Source: an uncultured Clostridium sp. (GTDB lineage Bacteria > Bacillota > Clostridia > TANB77 > CAG-508). Taken from it: DNA of 48,888 nt. Positions 28,000 through 35,680 of the stretch are shown piece by piece. A model generated the notes under the pieces. That model was not told the DNA's origin. It was given only the letters and a program-made list of their open reading frames with translations, and did not search any database. A program made the translations under genes and the position numbers. Within the stretch, counting starts at the first letter, position 1. The number at the start of each line of letters is the position of its first letter. Where the stretch lies: NCBI GenBank assembly GCA_900554565.1, contig USHX01000008.1, positions 1 through 48,888 on the forward strand, written 5' to 3'.

Positions 28000-29058
28000 A
28001 TGAATCCTAAATTACAATGGTTAAGAAATACAATGTCAAGTTTAGACTTACAAGGACTAATAATATCAAACCCAACAAATATAAAATATTTAACAAACAT
28101 AGAAGCAGAAGGAATTTTATTATTAACAAGGAAAGATAACATATATATAACAGATGGAAGATACATAGAGCAAGTACATAGCACATTAACATTGTATGAT
28201 GAAATAATTGTGTATAATGTAAATGATGTTTCAAAAGATGACTATGAAAATTTCTTTATGTTTTGCGAAAATGTAGGATTTGAAGAAAACTATGTTACAT
28301 ATGCCAAATACAAAGAGCTAATTAGAAAATATAAGATTAATAATTTGGTAGAAACAGAGCATATAATAGAAAAGCAAAGAATGATAAAAGATGATGAAGA
28401 AATAAGCAACTTAATAAAAGCATGTGAAATAACAGACAATTGTTTCAGTTATATTTTAACATATATAAAACCAGGAATGACAGAAAAACAAATTGCAAAG
28501 GAAATTGAAGAATATTATAAAGCAAGAACAGATGGCTTATCATTTGAAACAATAGTGGCATCAGGAGAAAATACATCAAAACCACATGCAGTACCAACAG
28601 ATAGAAAAATACAAGAACAAGATATAATAACAATTGATATGGGATGCAAAGTAAATGGATATTGTTCAGATATGACAAGAACATTCTTTGTTGGAAGTGT
28701 ACCAGAGTATGTAAAACCTGTATATGACTTGGTTTTGAAAAATCAAGAACAAACAATAGAAGAAATGAAAGATGGAGCAAGTACTAGACTTTTAACTAAG
28801 ATGGTTGATAATGACTTTAGATTAAATGGATATGACTTAATTCATGCATTAGGACATGGAGTTGGAATGGAAATACATGAAGCTCCATATATAAACTTTA
28901 GGTCAGATGTGCCTTTGAAGGAAAACATGGTTGTTACAGATGAACCTGGAATTTATGTGCCAGGAAGGTTTGGAGTAAGAATTGAGGATACAATTCAAAT
29001 AACAAAATTTGGTTGTATAAGTTTAACTAAATCCGAGAAAAATTATATTATAATCTAA
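28000..29058 (+). CDS. pepP: Xaa-Pro aminopeptidase / M24 metallopeptidase
   Basis: A 352-residue protein with a creatinase-like N-terminal domain (LQGLIISNPTNIKYLTNI) and a pita-bread M24 domain. The five dinuclear-metal ligands are visible in ITIDMGCKVNGYCSDMTR (two Asp), HALGHGVGMEIHEAP (His), TDEPGIYVPG (Glu) and VRIEDTIQIT (Glu). It removes N-terminal residues before proline. It precedes efp, a common order in Firmicutes, and efp is required to synthesise polyproline proteins. Starts after ggggatgg. Confidence 0.88.
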   Translation: MNPKLQWLRNTMSSLDLQGLIISNPTNIKYLTNIEAEGILLLTRKDNIYITDGRYIEQVHSTLTLYDEIIVYNVNDVSKDDYENFFMFCENVGFEENYVTYAKYKELIRKYKINNLVETEHIIEKQRMIKDDEEISNLIKACEITDNCFSYILTYIKPGMTEKQIAKEIEEYYKARTDGLSFETIVASGENTSKPHAVPTDRKIQEQDIITIDMGCKVNGYCSDMTRTFFVGSVPEYVKPVYDLVLKNQEQTIEEMKDGASTRLLTKMVDNDFRLNGYDLIHALGHGVGMEIHEAPYINFRSDVPLKENMVVTDEPGIYVPGRFGVRIEDTIQITKFGCISLTKSEKNYIII

Positions 29059-29113
29059 ATTAGAATCTCTTAAATTTTTTAATAAACCGAGTAATGTAAT
29101 GAAAAGTTTATAT
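29058..29113. repeat. Partial second copy of the 3' part of the structured RNA
   Basis: 56 bases match 17828-17883 without gaps at 50 positions, starting at the last base of the pepP stop codon. The 5' half of the RNA is absent here, so the long closing stem cannot form. It may be a remnant, a mobile RNA-derived repeat, or a conserved 3' element. Confidence 0.6.
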
Positions 29114-29150
29114 TAAAGAGAATCCAATAAAACTGTAAAAAAGAAAAAAC

Positions 29151-29179
29151 TTGCTTTTTATAGCAAAATATAGTAAAAT
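29151..29179 (+). promoter_or_regulatory. Promoter of efp
   Basis: TTGCTT (29151-29156), 17-base spacer, TAAAAT (29174-29179), about 55 bases before the efp start. Confidence 0.6.
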
Positions 29180-29234
29180 AGAAAAAGCTTATAATTAAAG
29201 AGAAAATAAATGAAAATTGAAAGGAGAAATAATT

Positions 29235-29801
29235 ATGGCATCAGTATACTCAGCAGGAGATTTTAGAAATGGAACAACATTTGAAATGGAAGGAAATGTA
29301 TATAGAATAGTAGAATTCCAACACGTAAAACCAGGAAAGGGATCAGCATTTGTTAGAACAAAACTAAAAAATGTTATAACAGGAGCAACACTAGAAAAAA
29401 CATTCAACCCATCAGACAAATTCCCAGCAGCAGAAATAGAAAAGAAAACAATGCAATACCTATACAATGATGGTGGATTATATTACTTCATGGATAATGA
29501 AACATATGATCAAATGCCATTAAATGAAGAACAATTAGGAGATTGCTTAAAATACTTAAAAGAAAATATGGAAGTAACAATTCTTTCATACAAAGGTAAT
29601 ACATTTGCAGTAGAACCACCAACATTTGTTGAATTAGAAGTTACATATACAGAACCAGGATTTAGTGGAAATACAACAACAACATCTGGAAAACCAGCAA
29701 AACTAGAAACTGGATTAGAAATACAAGTACCATTATTCGTAAACATTGGAGATATATTAAAAATAGACACAAGAACTTGTGAATATATGGAAAGAGTTTA
29801 A
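29235..29801 (+). CDS. efp: Elongation factor P
   Basis: A 188-residue protein of three beta-barrel domains. FRNGTTFEMEGNVYRIVEFQHVKPGKG has the conserved Lys at the tip of domain I, and the C-terminal end (LEIQVPLFVNIGDILKIDTRTCEYMERV) is the EF-P signature. EF-P rescues ribosomes stalled at polyproline. ATG 29235 follows aaggag; an upstream in-frame TTG at 29217 is not needed. It has its own promoter. Confidence 0.95.
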   Translation: MASVYSAGDFRNGTTFEMEGNVYRIVEFQHVKPGKGSAFVRTKLKNVITGATLEKTFNPSDKFPAAEIEKKTMQYLYNDGGLYYFMDNETYDQMPLNEEQLGDCLKYLKENMEVTILSYKGNTFAVEPPTFVELEVTYTEPGFSGNTTTTSGKPAKLETGLEIQVPLFVNIGDILKIDTRTCEYMERV

Positions 29802-29816
29802 GAAAGGTGATTTAAA

Positions 29817-30149
29817 ATGGCAACTTTAAAAGATGAAATTGCAGAATTAAAAAACAATCAAAAAATTATGCAAGAGCAAATTGCTCAAATGCAACAAATA
29901 ATAGACAATATGAAAAAAGACTTATATGTAGAAGATGAAGGATTTGACTTTGAAATAGTATGTCCATATTGTGCTAATGAATTTATAATAGACTTAAATC
30001 AGGAAGAAGGAGAAATCGAATGTCCAGAATGTCATAACAAAATAGAGCTAGATTGGTCTGGAGATACTGAAGAAGACTATGATGGTTGCAGCGGAAGTTG
30101 CCATGGATGCCATGGTTGCGGCAGCGAAGATGAAGATGATGATATGTAA
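29817..30149 (+). CDS. CD1247-type zinc-ribbon protein
   Basis: A 110-residue protein with an N-terminal coiled coil (residues 3-38), a four-cysteine zinc ribbon (CPYC and CPECHNK) and an acidic, Cys/His/Gly-rich tail (CSGSCHGCHGCG). This is the layout of the CD1247 N-terminal domain family common in Clostridia, usually directly after efp as here. Function not established. RBS aaaggtg; 15 bases after efp and likely co-transcribed. Confidence 0.75.
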   Translation: MATLKDEIAELKNNQKIMQEQIAQMQQIIDNMKKDLYVEDEGFDFEIVCPYCANEFIIDLNQEEGEIECPECHNKIELDWSGDTEEDYDGCSGSCHGCHGCGSEDEDDDM

Positions 30150-30153
30150 AACT

Positions 30154-30195
30154 AATAAGGTTATTTACTAAAAAGTAAGTAACCTTATTTTTTTA
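30154..30195. terminator. Bidirectional terminator between convergent genes
   Basis: A 16-bp stem (30154-30169 with 30174-30189, one wobble) with a 4-base loop is followed by a T-run on + and preceded by As. It ends both the efp unit and the minus-strand M23 gene. Confidence 0.85.
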
Positions 30196-30783
30196 GAAAT
30201 AATCAACAGGATTAACATATTTATCATTTAACCTAATTCCTAAATGTAAATGTGGACCAGTTGTGGCACCATTTGTAAAACCAATACCATCATGATATTG
30301 ATTTCCCTTAACACCAGTTACATATTTAGGACCAACATTTCCAATTACTTGACCTTGTTTTATTTTATCACCAACTTCAACTATAAAATTTGGTTCAGAA
30401 TGACAATAGCTAACTTTATAATTATCAAAAGATAAAGTAATGGTATAACCACCAGCGCCTAGAAACTGTCTAAAAGTAATTTCTCCATCATGAACAGCAA
30501 TAAATTTGCTACCTTGAGGTGCAGGAATGTCTATTCCAGAATGAGAAGAAGAAGCACCAGATGTTGGAGATGTTCTTTTTCCAAAAGGAGAGCTTATTTT
30601 AGTATAGCCAGGAATAGGCCAAACAAAACCATCAGGGTTGGTAGATATGATTTCAGAATCTAATGAGTCAGAATTTGAAAGAGAATCCTTATTTAAAAAT
30701 GGAATAAAAAAGATACAAACAAAAAGAATAATTAAAATTAGAAAAGAACTTTGAATATTAAAAAATTTTTGAATATAAATCAA
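30193..30783 (-). CDS. Membrane-anchored M23 peptidase (LytM domain)
   Basis: A 196-residue protein with an N-terminal anchor (about residues 12-32) and an M23 domain with metal ligands HSGIDIPAP (His, Asp) and GPHLHLGI (HXH). This is a zinc endopeptidase fold that cuts peptidoglycan cross-links. All ligands are present, so it is probably active. The size and Clostridia context fit SpoIIQ-like or general wall hydrolases; the first metal His and Asp are present, unlike degenerate SpoIIQ of Bacillus. Its exact role is open. Confidence 0.82.
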   Translation of the reverse strand: MIYIQKFFNIQSSFLILIILFVCIFFIPFLNKDSLSNSDSLDSEIISTNPDGFVWPIPGYTKISSPFGKRTSPTSGASSSHSGIDIPAPQGSKFIAVHDGEITFRQFLGAGGYTITLSFDNYKVSYCHSEPNFIVEVGDKIKQGQVIGNVGPKYVTGVKGNQYHDGIGFTNGATTGPHLHLGIRLNDKYVNPVDYF

Positions 30784-30811
30784 CTCCTTTATATAAAATA
30801 GGGAATAAATA

Positions 30812-30848
30812 AAACACTACATTACTATAAAAGCAAAATGTAGTGTTT
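30812..30848 (-). terminator. Original terminator of the tRNA-Trp gene
   Basis: aaacactacatt (30812-30823) pairs with aatgtagtgttt (30837-30848). On the minus strand it lies directly after the CCA end of the left tRNA fragment and is followed by Ts. It stayed with the chromosome-side 3' tRNA fragment when the element inserted. Confidence 0.65.
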
Positions 30849-30896
30849 ATTGTGGCAGGGGTAGAAGGATTCGAACCCTCACAGGCGGTTTTGGAG
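30849..30896. repeat. attL: displaced 3' half of tRNA-Trp
   Basis: 48 bases identical to 39883-39930. Not an intact tRNA: the sequence beyond 30896 does not complete the D arm or acceptor 5' strand. Confidence 0.9.
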
Positions 30897-31012
30897 TTCT
30901 GCCTTCTACATAAAGTGATGTTTTGTAGTGTTTAGTAATTTATTGTAACAACTGCAAAGCATTACTTTTTCATTTTGTAGTATGTTGCCATTTTTAGTAA
31001 CCTTGTGCAAAA

Positions 31013-31032
31013 TTTGTCCCCCAAATGTCCCC
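31013..31032. repeat. Paired gtcccc motif, left end
   Basis: Two tandem copies of (t)tgtcccc spaced about 10 bases. A matching pair is near the right end (39796-39815) in the same orientation. Likely an integrase or excisionase binding site. Confidence 0.4.
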
Positions 31033-31277
31033 GTAAATAATTTTTTATAATATTAGCATACACGAATTATAAAATCAAGAGATTTCACTTAATTTTTACA
31101 AATTAATTATAATTACTTTTTTGCTCCCCCCTTTTCTCAAAATTTAATTCATCCTAAAACGGTTTATAAGACGTTTATAAAAATTCCCCAAAGCCCTGTG
31201 CGGTTAAAATGATTATAAGTCCTATAAAGTGTTTTAGAGCTTTATATTCTCATAATCCTAAGTCATTTACACAAGTG

Positions 31278-31304
31278 CGGTTTGCTAATAGTGTTAGTAA
31301 ACCG
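31278..31304 (+). other. Stem-loop in the 550-bp gene-free left end of the element
   Basis: cggtttgctaa (31278-31288) pairs with ttagtaaaccg (31294-31304), one mismatch, 5-base loop, no T-run. The stretch 30897-31448 has no supported gene. It may hold integrase arm sites or a single-strand origin. Other short cggtt repeats lie at 31160 and 31201. Confidence 0.4.
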
Positions 31305-31376
31305 TAAATCTAATTATAAACCTTTGTAACCTAGTAATTGCAAGGAAAATAGAAAAATGAATTTTTTGACTTTTTT

Positions 31377-31424
31377 ACACCAAACACTTGTTTTATTATG
31401 TAAACTATGGTAAAATAAGTTTGT
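31377..31424 (+). promoter_or_regulatory. Duplicated promoter module, copy 1
   Basis: TTGTTT (31388-31393), 17 bases, TAAAAT (31411-31416), inside a 48-bp block repeated with 2 mismatches at 38418-38465 ahead of the integrase. It drives the gene at 31449. Confidence 0.7.
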
Positions 31425-31448
31425 GGAGAAAGGTGGCGTAATCAAGTA

Positions 31449-32054
31449 ATGTCAACGAATTTAGCAACTTTAACTTTCAATAATTCAAGTAAAGTCTTTG
31501 AAGATTTATTTCCAGAAGTGAACAAGCACATACAGTTAAATATATTACTTAGAAAATGGGAAGATAAACAAAGAAGAACAAAAAAGTATAAGTATGAAAA
31601 GTTTAATCATGACGGTTTTCTTTCAAACTCTACTAGCAACAATGTTTTATATATAATTAATAATAAGAAAACATTTTTTAAATTAAGTTATGAAATGCAA
31701 AAATACATAATGAAAAATAGTTTAGATAAGTATAAACATATCAACGCAAGTTATATGTTCTTAAACAAAACAAATAATAAAAGTATTGATATAAATGAGT
31801 ACAGTAGAAGATATAAAAGGCTAATATTAGCAGAAATTAATATTCTTCAACCTGTACTCATTGTCGTTTTAGATAAAAGTTGTAATGTAATTCGTGATAT
31901 GCTTGAAGATAAAAGAAATGCAGAAATGACAAAACAAGTTCGATATACCCCCATATTGAACCTGTCGCCCCTTGATATGTCAGTTGCTACAAAAAGAGAA
32001 ACATTACTTTTCTTCAAGTATTTATTTGATAAGAAATTTTTGGAAGGGAGGTAG
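31449..32054 (+). CDS. Element protein of unknown function
   Basis: A 201-residue protein, first gene of the element on the + strand, after the duplicated promoter. The N-terminal half is basic (LRKWEDKQRRTKKYKYEKF). A stretch near residues 125-150 (LILAEINILQPVLIVVLDKSCNVIRDML) recalls the helix-strand of uracil-DNA-glycosylase-like folds (E-I-LLKP-vIV-L), but the catalytic motifs are not evident. I do not assign a function. ATG after aaaggtgg. Confidence 0.5.
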   Translation: MSTNLATLTFNNSSKVFEDLFPEVNKHIQLNILLRKWEDKQRRTKKYKYEKFNHDGFLSNSTSNNVLYIINNKKTFFKLSYEMQKYIMKNSLDKYKHINASYMFLNKTNNKSIDINEYSRRYKRLILAEINILQPVLIVVLDKSCNVIRDMLEDKRNAEMTKQVRYTPILNLSPLDMSVATKRETLLFFKYLFDKKFLEGR

Positions 32055-32067
32055 AGAAATCACAATA

Positions 32068-32259
32068 ATGAATTTGAAAAATAGAATATGCCCTAAATGT
32101 AAAAGTGTAATCATTGGTTATCCAGCAATTTCAAGAAAAGATAATAAAACTTTAATTTGCAGTAATTGTGGTGTATTAGAATCAATAGAAATATTTATAA
32201 AAAGGTATGGAAAGGAAGATTTTAGATATGGATCCAGTAGAAATCAAAGAAATATATAG
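32068..32259 (+). CDS. Small zinc-finger element protein
   Basis: A 63-residue protein with CPKC and CSNC pairs separated by IIGYPAISRKDNKTL, a pattern common in small proteins of Clostridial integrative elements. Probably one zinc ribbon; DNA or protein binding. Its end overlaps the next gene. The start at ATG 32068 is 12 or more bases from a ggaggt, somewhat long. Confidence 0.55.
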   Translation: MNLKNRICPKCKSVIIGYPAISRKDNKTLICSNCGVLESIEIFIKRYGKEDFRYGSSRNQRNI

Positions 32260-32509
32260 AGAACGTGCAGGAGAAATTGAAATGACACAAAAGTACAATG
32301 AAGAACTAGAAAAAATAAAACTAATAAGAGAAAAGCTAGAAAATATGTTATTTACTGAAACAGAGAAAACAACCCTAAGAAAATTATGTGAAGAATACTT
32401 TAAACTTAGTGAAATAGATAGTGAACAGTGCTTTATATATGGATATGCATTAGCAACTAGAATTACCAGTGAAGCATTTTTGCAAGATAAAAAGAATACT
32501 AGCGATTAG
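32228..32509 (+). CDS. DUF6809-like small protein
   Basis: About 93 residues from ATG 32228 (an ATG at 32207 in frame is possible). A helical protein with MDPVEIKEIYRERAGEI, a central coiled-coil-prone part and the C-terminal motif EQCFIYGYALATRITSEAF. This last pattern resembles the small DUF6809-type proteins seen often in Clostridia and on their mobile elements, like the gene at 41729. No known function. Confidence 0.5.
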   Translation: MDPVEIKEIYRERAGEIEMTQKYNEELEKIKLIREKLENMLFTETEKTTLRKLCEEYFKLSEIDSEQCFIYGYALATRITSEAFLQDKKNTSD

Positions 32510-32515
32510 TATTCT

Positions 32516-32848
32516 TTATGACTTTTTAAGTATATATTCAATAACACTTATCAAAAATTCCTTATCTCCTTTTGCTAGTGTAGATAAAGCATTTGTTATA
32601 TATTCATCTTTGCTATCAGTATAGTTCAAAATGCCATTAAATACAGAGTTAGGTTCTATATCTAATACTTTGCAGATGTTTGTTAAATTAGTTATGCTAA
32701 CTCCACTTACTCCTCTTTCTATCATAGAAAGAAACTTACATGAAACATTTAATTGTTCTGCCATTTGTTCTTGTGTATAGCCTTTTGATATTCTAGCATT
32801 TTTTAGATTATGTCCGATAGTAACTAAAATCTCTTTATTTTCTCTCAT
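32516..32848 (-). CDS. XRE-family HTH regulator of the element
   Basis: A 110-residue protein. Residues about 10-65 are a Cro/C1 helix-turn-helix (ISKGYTQEQMAEQLNVSCKFLSMIERG); the C-terminal part is a short helical tail. I place the start at ATG 32848, eight bases after ggaggg. It is divergent from the gene at 33063, and so is a candidate repressor of the promoter at 32942. Confidence 0.8.
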   Translation of the reverse strand: MRENKEILVTIGHNLKNARISKGYTQEQMAEQLNVSCKFLSMIERGVSGVSITNLTNICKVLDIEPNSVFNGILNYTDSKDEYITNALSTLAKGDKEFLISVIEYILKKS

Positions 32849-32941
32849 ATCTGTAAACCCTCCAAGTATCAATATTAATTATTATACAAATTAGATTTTA
32901 TTAGTAAAACAAAGTAATAATTAACAATGTAAAACAATACT

Positions 32942-32969
32942 TTACAAACTAAAATATTATTGGTATAAT
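32942..32969 (+). promoter_or_regulatory. Promoter of the 33063 gene
   Basis: TTACAA (32942-32947), 16-base spacer, TATAAT (32964-32969), in the divergent interval with the XRE gene. Confidence 0.55.
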
Positions 32970-32992
32970 AAGAAAAAAGTCGAAAGATAAAG

Positions 32993-33011
32993 AAAGGAGG
33001 AGTCTATGTAA
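32993..33011 (+). promoter_or_regulatory. Start-stop (ATG-TAA) leader with strong ribosome binding site
   Basis: aaaggagg (32993-33000) is followed five bases later by ATG TAA (33006-33011). The true gene has its own aggagg and begins at 33063. A minimal one-codon reading frame of this kind can park ribosomes and stabilise or regulate an mRNA. Role inferred. Confidence 0.4.
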
Positions 33012-33062
33012 TATATAAATAAGACATATTTTTCAAAATAAAAATAATTATAGGAGGTAAAT

Positions 33063-34442
33063 ATGGAAGAATTAAAAAATGAAAATAAATCTATACATAA
33101 GAAAAGAAATGTATTGATTATTGTTTTTGTAGTAATTATATTATTAAGTCTAGTTGGAGGAGGAATTTACTACATTTCTCAAAATGTTGATAAGACAAAT
33201 AACAATGAAAATGGTTTTAAAGAGGCTAGTGCAAATATAGAAACAAATACTAAAGAAAGTATAAGTTTTGACAATATGAGTGCAAGTGATGAAAACTTAA
33301 CAGATATACAAAAAGATGTTATTAGCTATTTTGACAATGATTATTTTTGGTTTTCAGCAAAAGAAGCACAAATGTATCCACAGGTATTTCAGAATGCAAA
33401 TGTTGTAACATCAGTAGCAGTTGTAAAAGTTCTTGAATCAACTAATGATAGTTTTAAAGTAGTTGGTGTCGACTGTGGACCTTCAATGTATAATTATTAT
33501 GAGAATACAGATTTAAAAGATATTCCAACAGAACAATTAATTGTTGTTTCTGGGAAACAATTAAATCAAAGACTAATAACAGGAGATCTATTCGCTGTAT
33601 ATGGTAAATATGAAGATGTAAAAAATACAGAAATAGATGGAAAAACTTATATGGTATCAAATATAAAAGCAAATAATATTGTTAGATATAATGGAGAAGA
33701 TTATATAAAAAAGCATGATTATGATAAAATAAAAAATGTTGCTGAATTTATTTTTGGTAAAGACATAAAAATTTCTGAAGATAATAATAATTCAGATTAT
33801 TATAAAATAGTATTAGATAATCAGTCAAATGCTAATTTTAAATCATTTAATATGAGTAAATCAACAGGTAGTATAACATATAATCAACAAGATAATAATT
33901 TAAACTCAAATATAGAAAAGCATTTATACATATCAGCGAATTTTGAGCATTATATAGTAACTACATATGATATAAATACAAAACATTTATATGTAGATTA
34001 TTTCAGTAAAAATTTAGAAAAATTATGGGGAAGGGAATTTGATTATACCTCGACTGAAATAAAAATTTCTCCTATGGACTACACGAGTGATAAAATGGCA
34101 ATAGTTATAGATAATGATTTATACTTAATTGATTTAGAAACAGGAGAAAACATCATAGAACCTGTTTTAGTAGGTGGAAAGATAAAAGTAAATATGATGG
34201 AAGATGGAATTATTTTAGTAGGAAGTGATACAAAAGATAGAATAATGAAAGTAGACTACAAAGGCAATATAATATTTAAAATTAATTCAAAAGAATATGA
34301 TATGGAAGAACTTGGTGATATTTATGAAGTAGAATTACAAGTTATAGACGGAAAATTGGTTATTATTTTATCTACTGAATATGGAGAGGCTTACCAGTAC
34401 ATGGTTATAAACAGCAACGGGGAGGTTGAAATAGATTCTTAG
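33063..34442 (+). CDS. Membrane-anchored extracytoplasmic protein, unknown function
   Basis: A 459-residue protein with a basic N-terminus, one transmembrane helix (about residues 19-41) and a large outside domain. The N-terminal part holds about 60 polar, Asn-rich residues, followed by a domain with NVVTSVAVVKVLES and GDLFAVYGKYEDVK (OB-fold-like). The C-terminal part carries beta-propeller-like short repeats (MAIVIDNDLYLIDLETGEN, GIILVGSDTKDRIMKVDYKGN, ELQVIDGKLVIILSTEYGE). Probably surface exposed. No family recognised. Cargo gene of the element. Confidence 0.5.
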   Translation: MEELKNENKSIHKKRNVLIIVFVVIILLSLVGGGIYYISQNVDKTNNNENGFKEASANIETNTKESISFDNMSASDENLTDIQKDVISYFDNDYFWFSAKEAQMYPQVFQNANVVTSVAVVKVLESTNDSFKVVGVDCGPSMYNYYENTDLKDIPTEQLIVVSGKQLNQRLITGDLFAVYGKYEDVKNTEIDGKTYMVSNIKANNIVRYNGEDYIKKHDYDKIKNVAEFIFGKDIKISEDNNNSDYYKIVLDNQSNANFKSFNMSKSTGSITYNQQDNNLNSNIEKHLYISANFEHYIVTTYDINTKHLYVDYFSKNLEKLWGREFDYTSTEIKISPMDYTSDKMAIVIDNDLYLIDLETGENIIEPVLVGGKIKVNMMEDGIILVGSDTKDRIMKVDYKGNIIFKINSKEYDMEELGDIYEVELQVIDGKLVIILSTEYGEAYQYMVINSNGEVEIDS

Positions 34443-34450
34443 AAAAATAG

Positions 34451-34480
34451 AAGCGGTTACATTGCTAATCGCTTTTTCTT
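34451..34480 (+). terminator. Rho-independent terminator
   Basis: Nine-bp stem 34451-34459 / 34466-34474 with a G-U pair, 6-base loop and T-run, just after the 33063 gene. Confidence 0.7.
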
Positions 34481-34597
34481 TATGCCTAGTTAAGCCTAGG
34501 AGCAAAACACAGAGGTTTTATATATATCCCTTTGGCAGTTTCCGCTTATAATAGTAGTTTTGTTAGAGAAGAAAATAAGAGCCAACAAACCAAAAAC

Positions 34598-34626
34598 TTG
34601 CATATATAAGAAATGCATTGTATAAT
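34598..34626 (+). promoter_or_regulatory. Promoter of the 34652 gene
   Basis: TTGCAT (34598-34603), 17-base spacer, TATAAT (34621-34626). Confidence 0.65.
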
Positions 34627-34651
34627 ACTAGTAGAAAGGGAGGAATCTAAC

Positions 34652-35020
34652 ATGAGTGATACAAGCAATAATAATATGCTATGGAAATTAACTAACATAC
34701 AACAAATGATAGTAGATTATAAGGAAAAAATGAAAGAAAAAATCACACAAGAACAAATGAACAGTATAGAAGAAATACAAAGAAAGATAGAAAAACTAAT
34801 AAATATACTACCAAAAGAAGTATATAATTTCAAGAAAGATGATTATATGATTTGTAGTAGTCAGTTGCAAGAAATACTTGATAGTATAAGAGATATAAAA
34901 CAAGAATTAGAAGAAAGCTACTCAGGTTTAGAGAAAATGAAAATAACAAATGGAATAGAAAAACTAGGAAGAGAAGTAGAAATATGCAGAAACAAGGCAA
35001 TGAACAAAGTGAATAAGTAA
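34652..35020 (+). CDS. Small coiled-coil protein of the element
   Basis: A 122-residue, highly helical, Lys/Glu-rich protein (residues about 20-60 and 75-115 look like coiled coils). ATG follows gggagg by five bases and a strong promoter lies upstream. No family recognised. It precedes a 660-base gene-free region leading to rep. Confidence 0.5.
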   Translation: MSDTSNNNMLWKLTNIQQMIVDYKEKMKEKITQEQMNSIEEIQRKIEKLINILPKEVYNFKKDDYMICSSQLQEILDSIRDIKQELEESYSGLEKMKITNGIEKLGREVEICRNKAMNKVNK

Positions 35021-35363
35021 CTAGATTATTATAGAAACATAAGACTAAAAGCAATGGTTTCAATAGGTACAACTACTACAACGATAATAAGTTGTCAGTG
35101 AGCTAATGAGGAAACAGAAAGAAAATATCTTCTTATCCTATTACCTCTTAAAAACTTCATAGACAGAAATTAGCTTCTTGGGGAAACAACCCTTTGCTCC
35201 AATGAAAGAAAATGAAACATGAGCAATTTAGGACAAAATAAGAACAAAAGAGATGAAATAGTGACTGCTTGGAGTAATAGTAAGTAGAAGTCTTTTGTTT
35301 CTATAATAATTAAATCACTACAACGCTAACAAAAAACTAAAAATAAAAAATTCCAAAAAAGTA
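35021..35363. other. Gene-free stretch, possible replication or transfer origin
   Basis: No reading frame with a ribosome binding site. It contains only short, imperfect inverted repeats. Position upstream of rep makes it the natural place for a double-strand origin or oriT, but I recognise no nick-site consensus. Confidence 0.3.
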
Positions 35364-35392
35364 TTGACAAAGATAGGAAACCATGCTAAGAT
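35364..35392 (+). promoter_or_regulatory. Promoter of rep
   Basis: TTGACA (35364-35369), 17-base spacer, TAAGAT (35387-35392). It begins a leader of about 280 bases before rep. Confidence 0.7.
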
Positions 35393-35548
35393 ATAAACCA
35401 CACTAAGGCAAACTTAGTAGAAAAATGAATATTAGAGATACTTATACGGAAATCTCTTTATATAGAAAGAGTTTCATGTTGGTGACTCATATGTGAATGC
35501 AGATTTTACATTATAAAATAATAACAATAATGATGCTAGTGCAAAGGT

Positions 35549-35620
35549 ATGAGGTGTAAGTAGTATAAAACTGAAGGCAATATAAATGCTTTTAGATTTG
35601 TACTCTTGCACCTCATTTTT
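35549..35620 (+). promoter_or_regulatory. Stem-loop with T-run in the rep leader (attenuator-like)
   Basis: atgaggtgtaag (35549-35560) pairs with cttgcacctcat (35605-35616) with one G-U pair, followed by five Ts. In a 280-base leader ahead of a replication gene this has the form of a transcription attenuator, as used for copy control in several Gram-positive plasmids. Role inferred. Confidence 0.45.
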
Positions 35621-35680
35621 GTATGTGCAAGATAATCATCTAACTATTCAAGAATTTAGAATAGAAAGAAGGTGAGAAAA

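Noticed and set aside
30849..30896. A second tRNA-Trp gene at the left end
   Set aside because: Only the 3' half from the anticodon loop onward is present; the D arm and acceptor 5' strand cannot be formed from the adjoining bases.
31449..32054. Calling this element protein a uracil-DNA glycosylase
   Set aside because: Only one short helix-strand resembles that fold and the catalytic motifs are not visible.
35021..35363. A defined oriT or double-strand origin
   Set aside because: Position is right, but no recognised nick-site sequence or strong hairpin was found.
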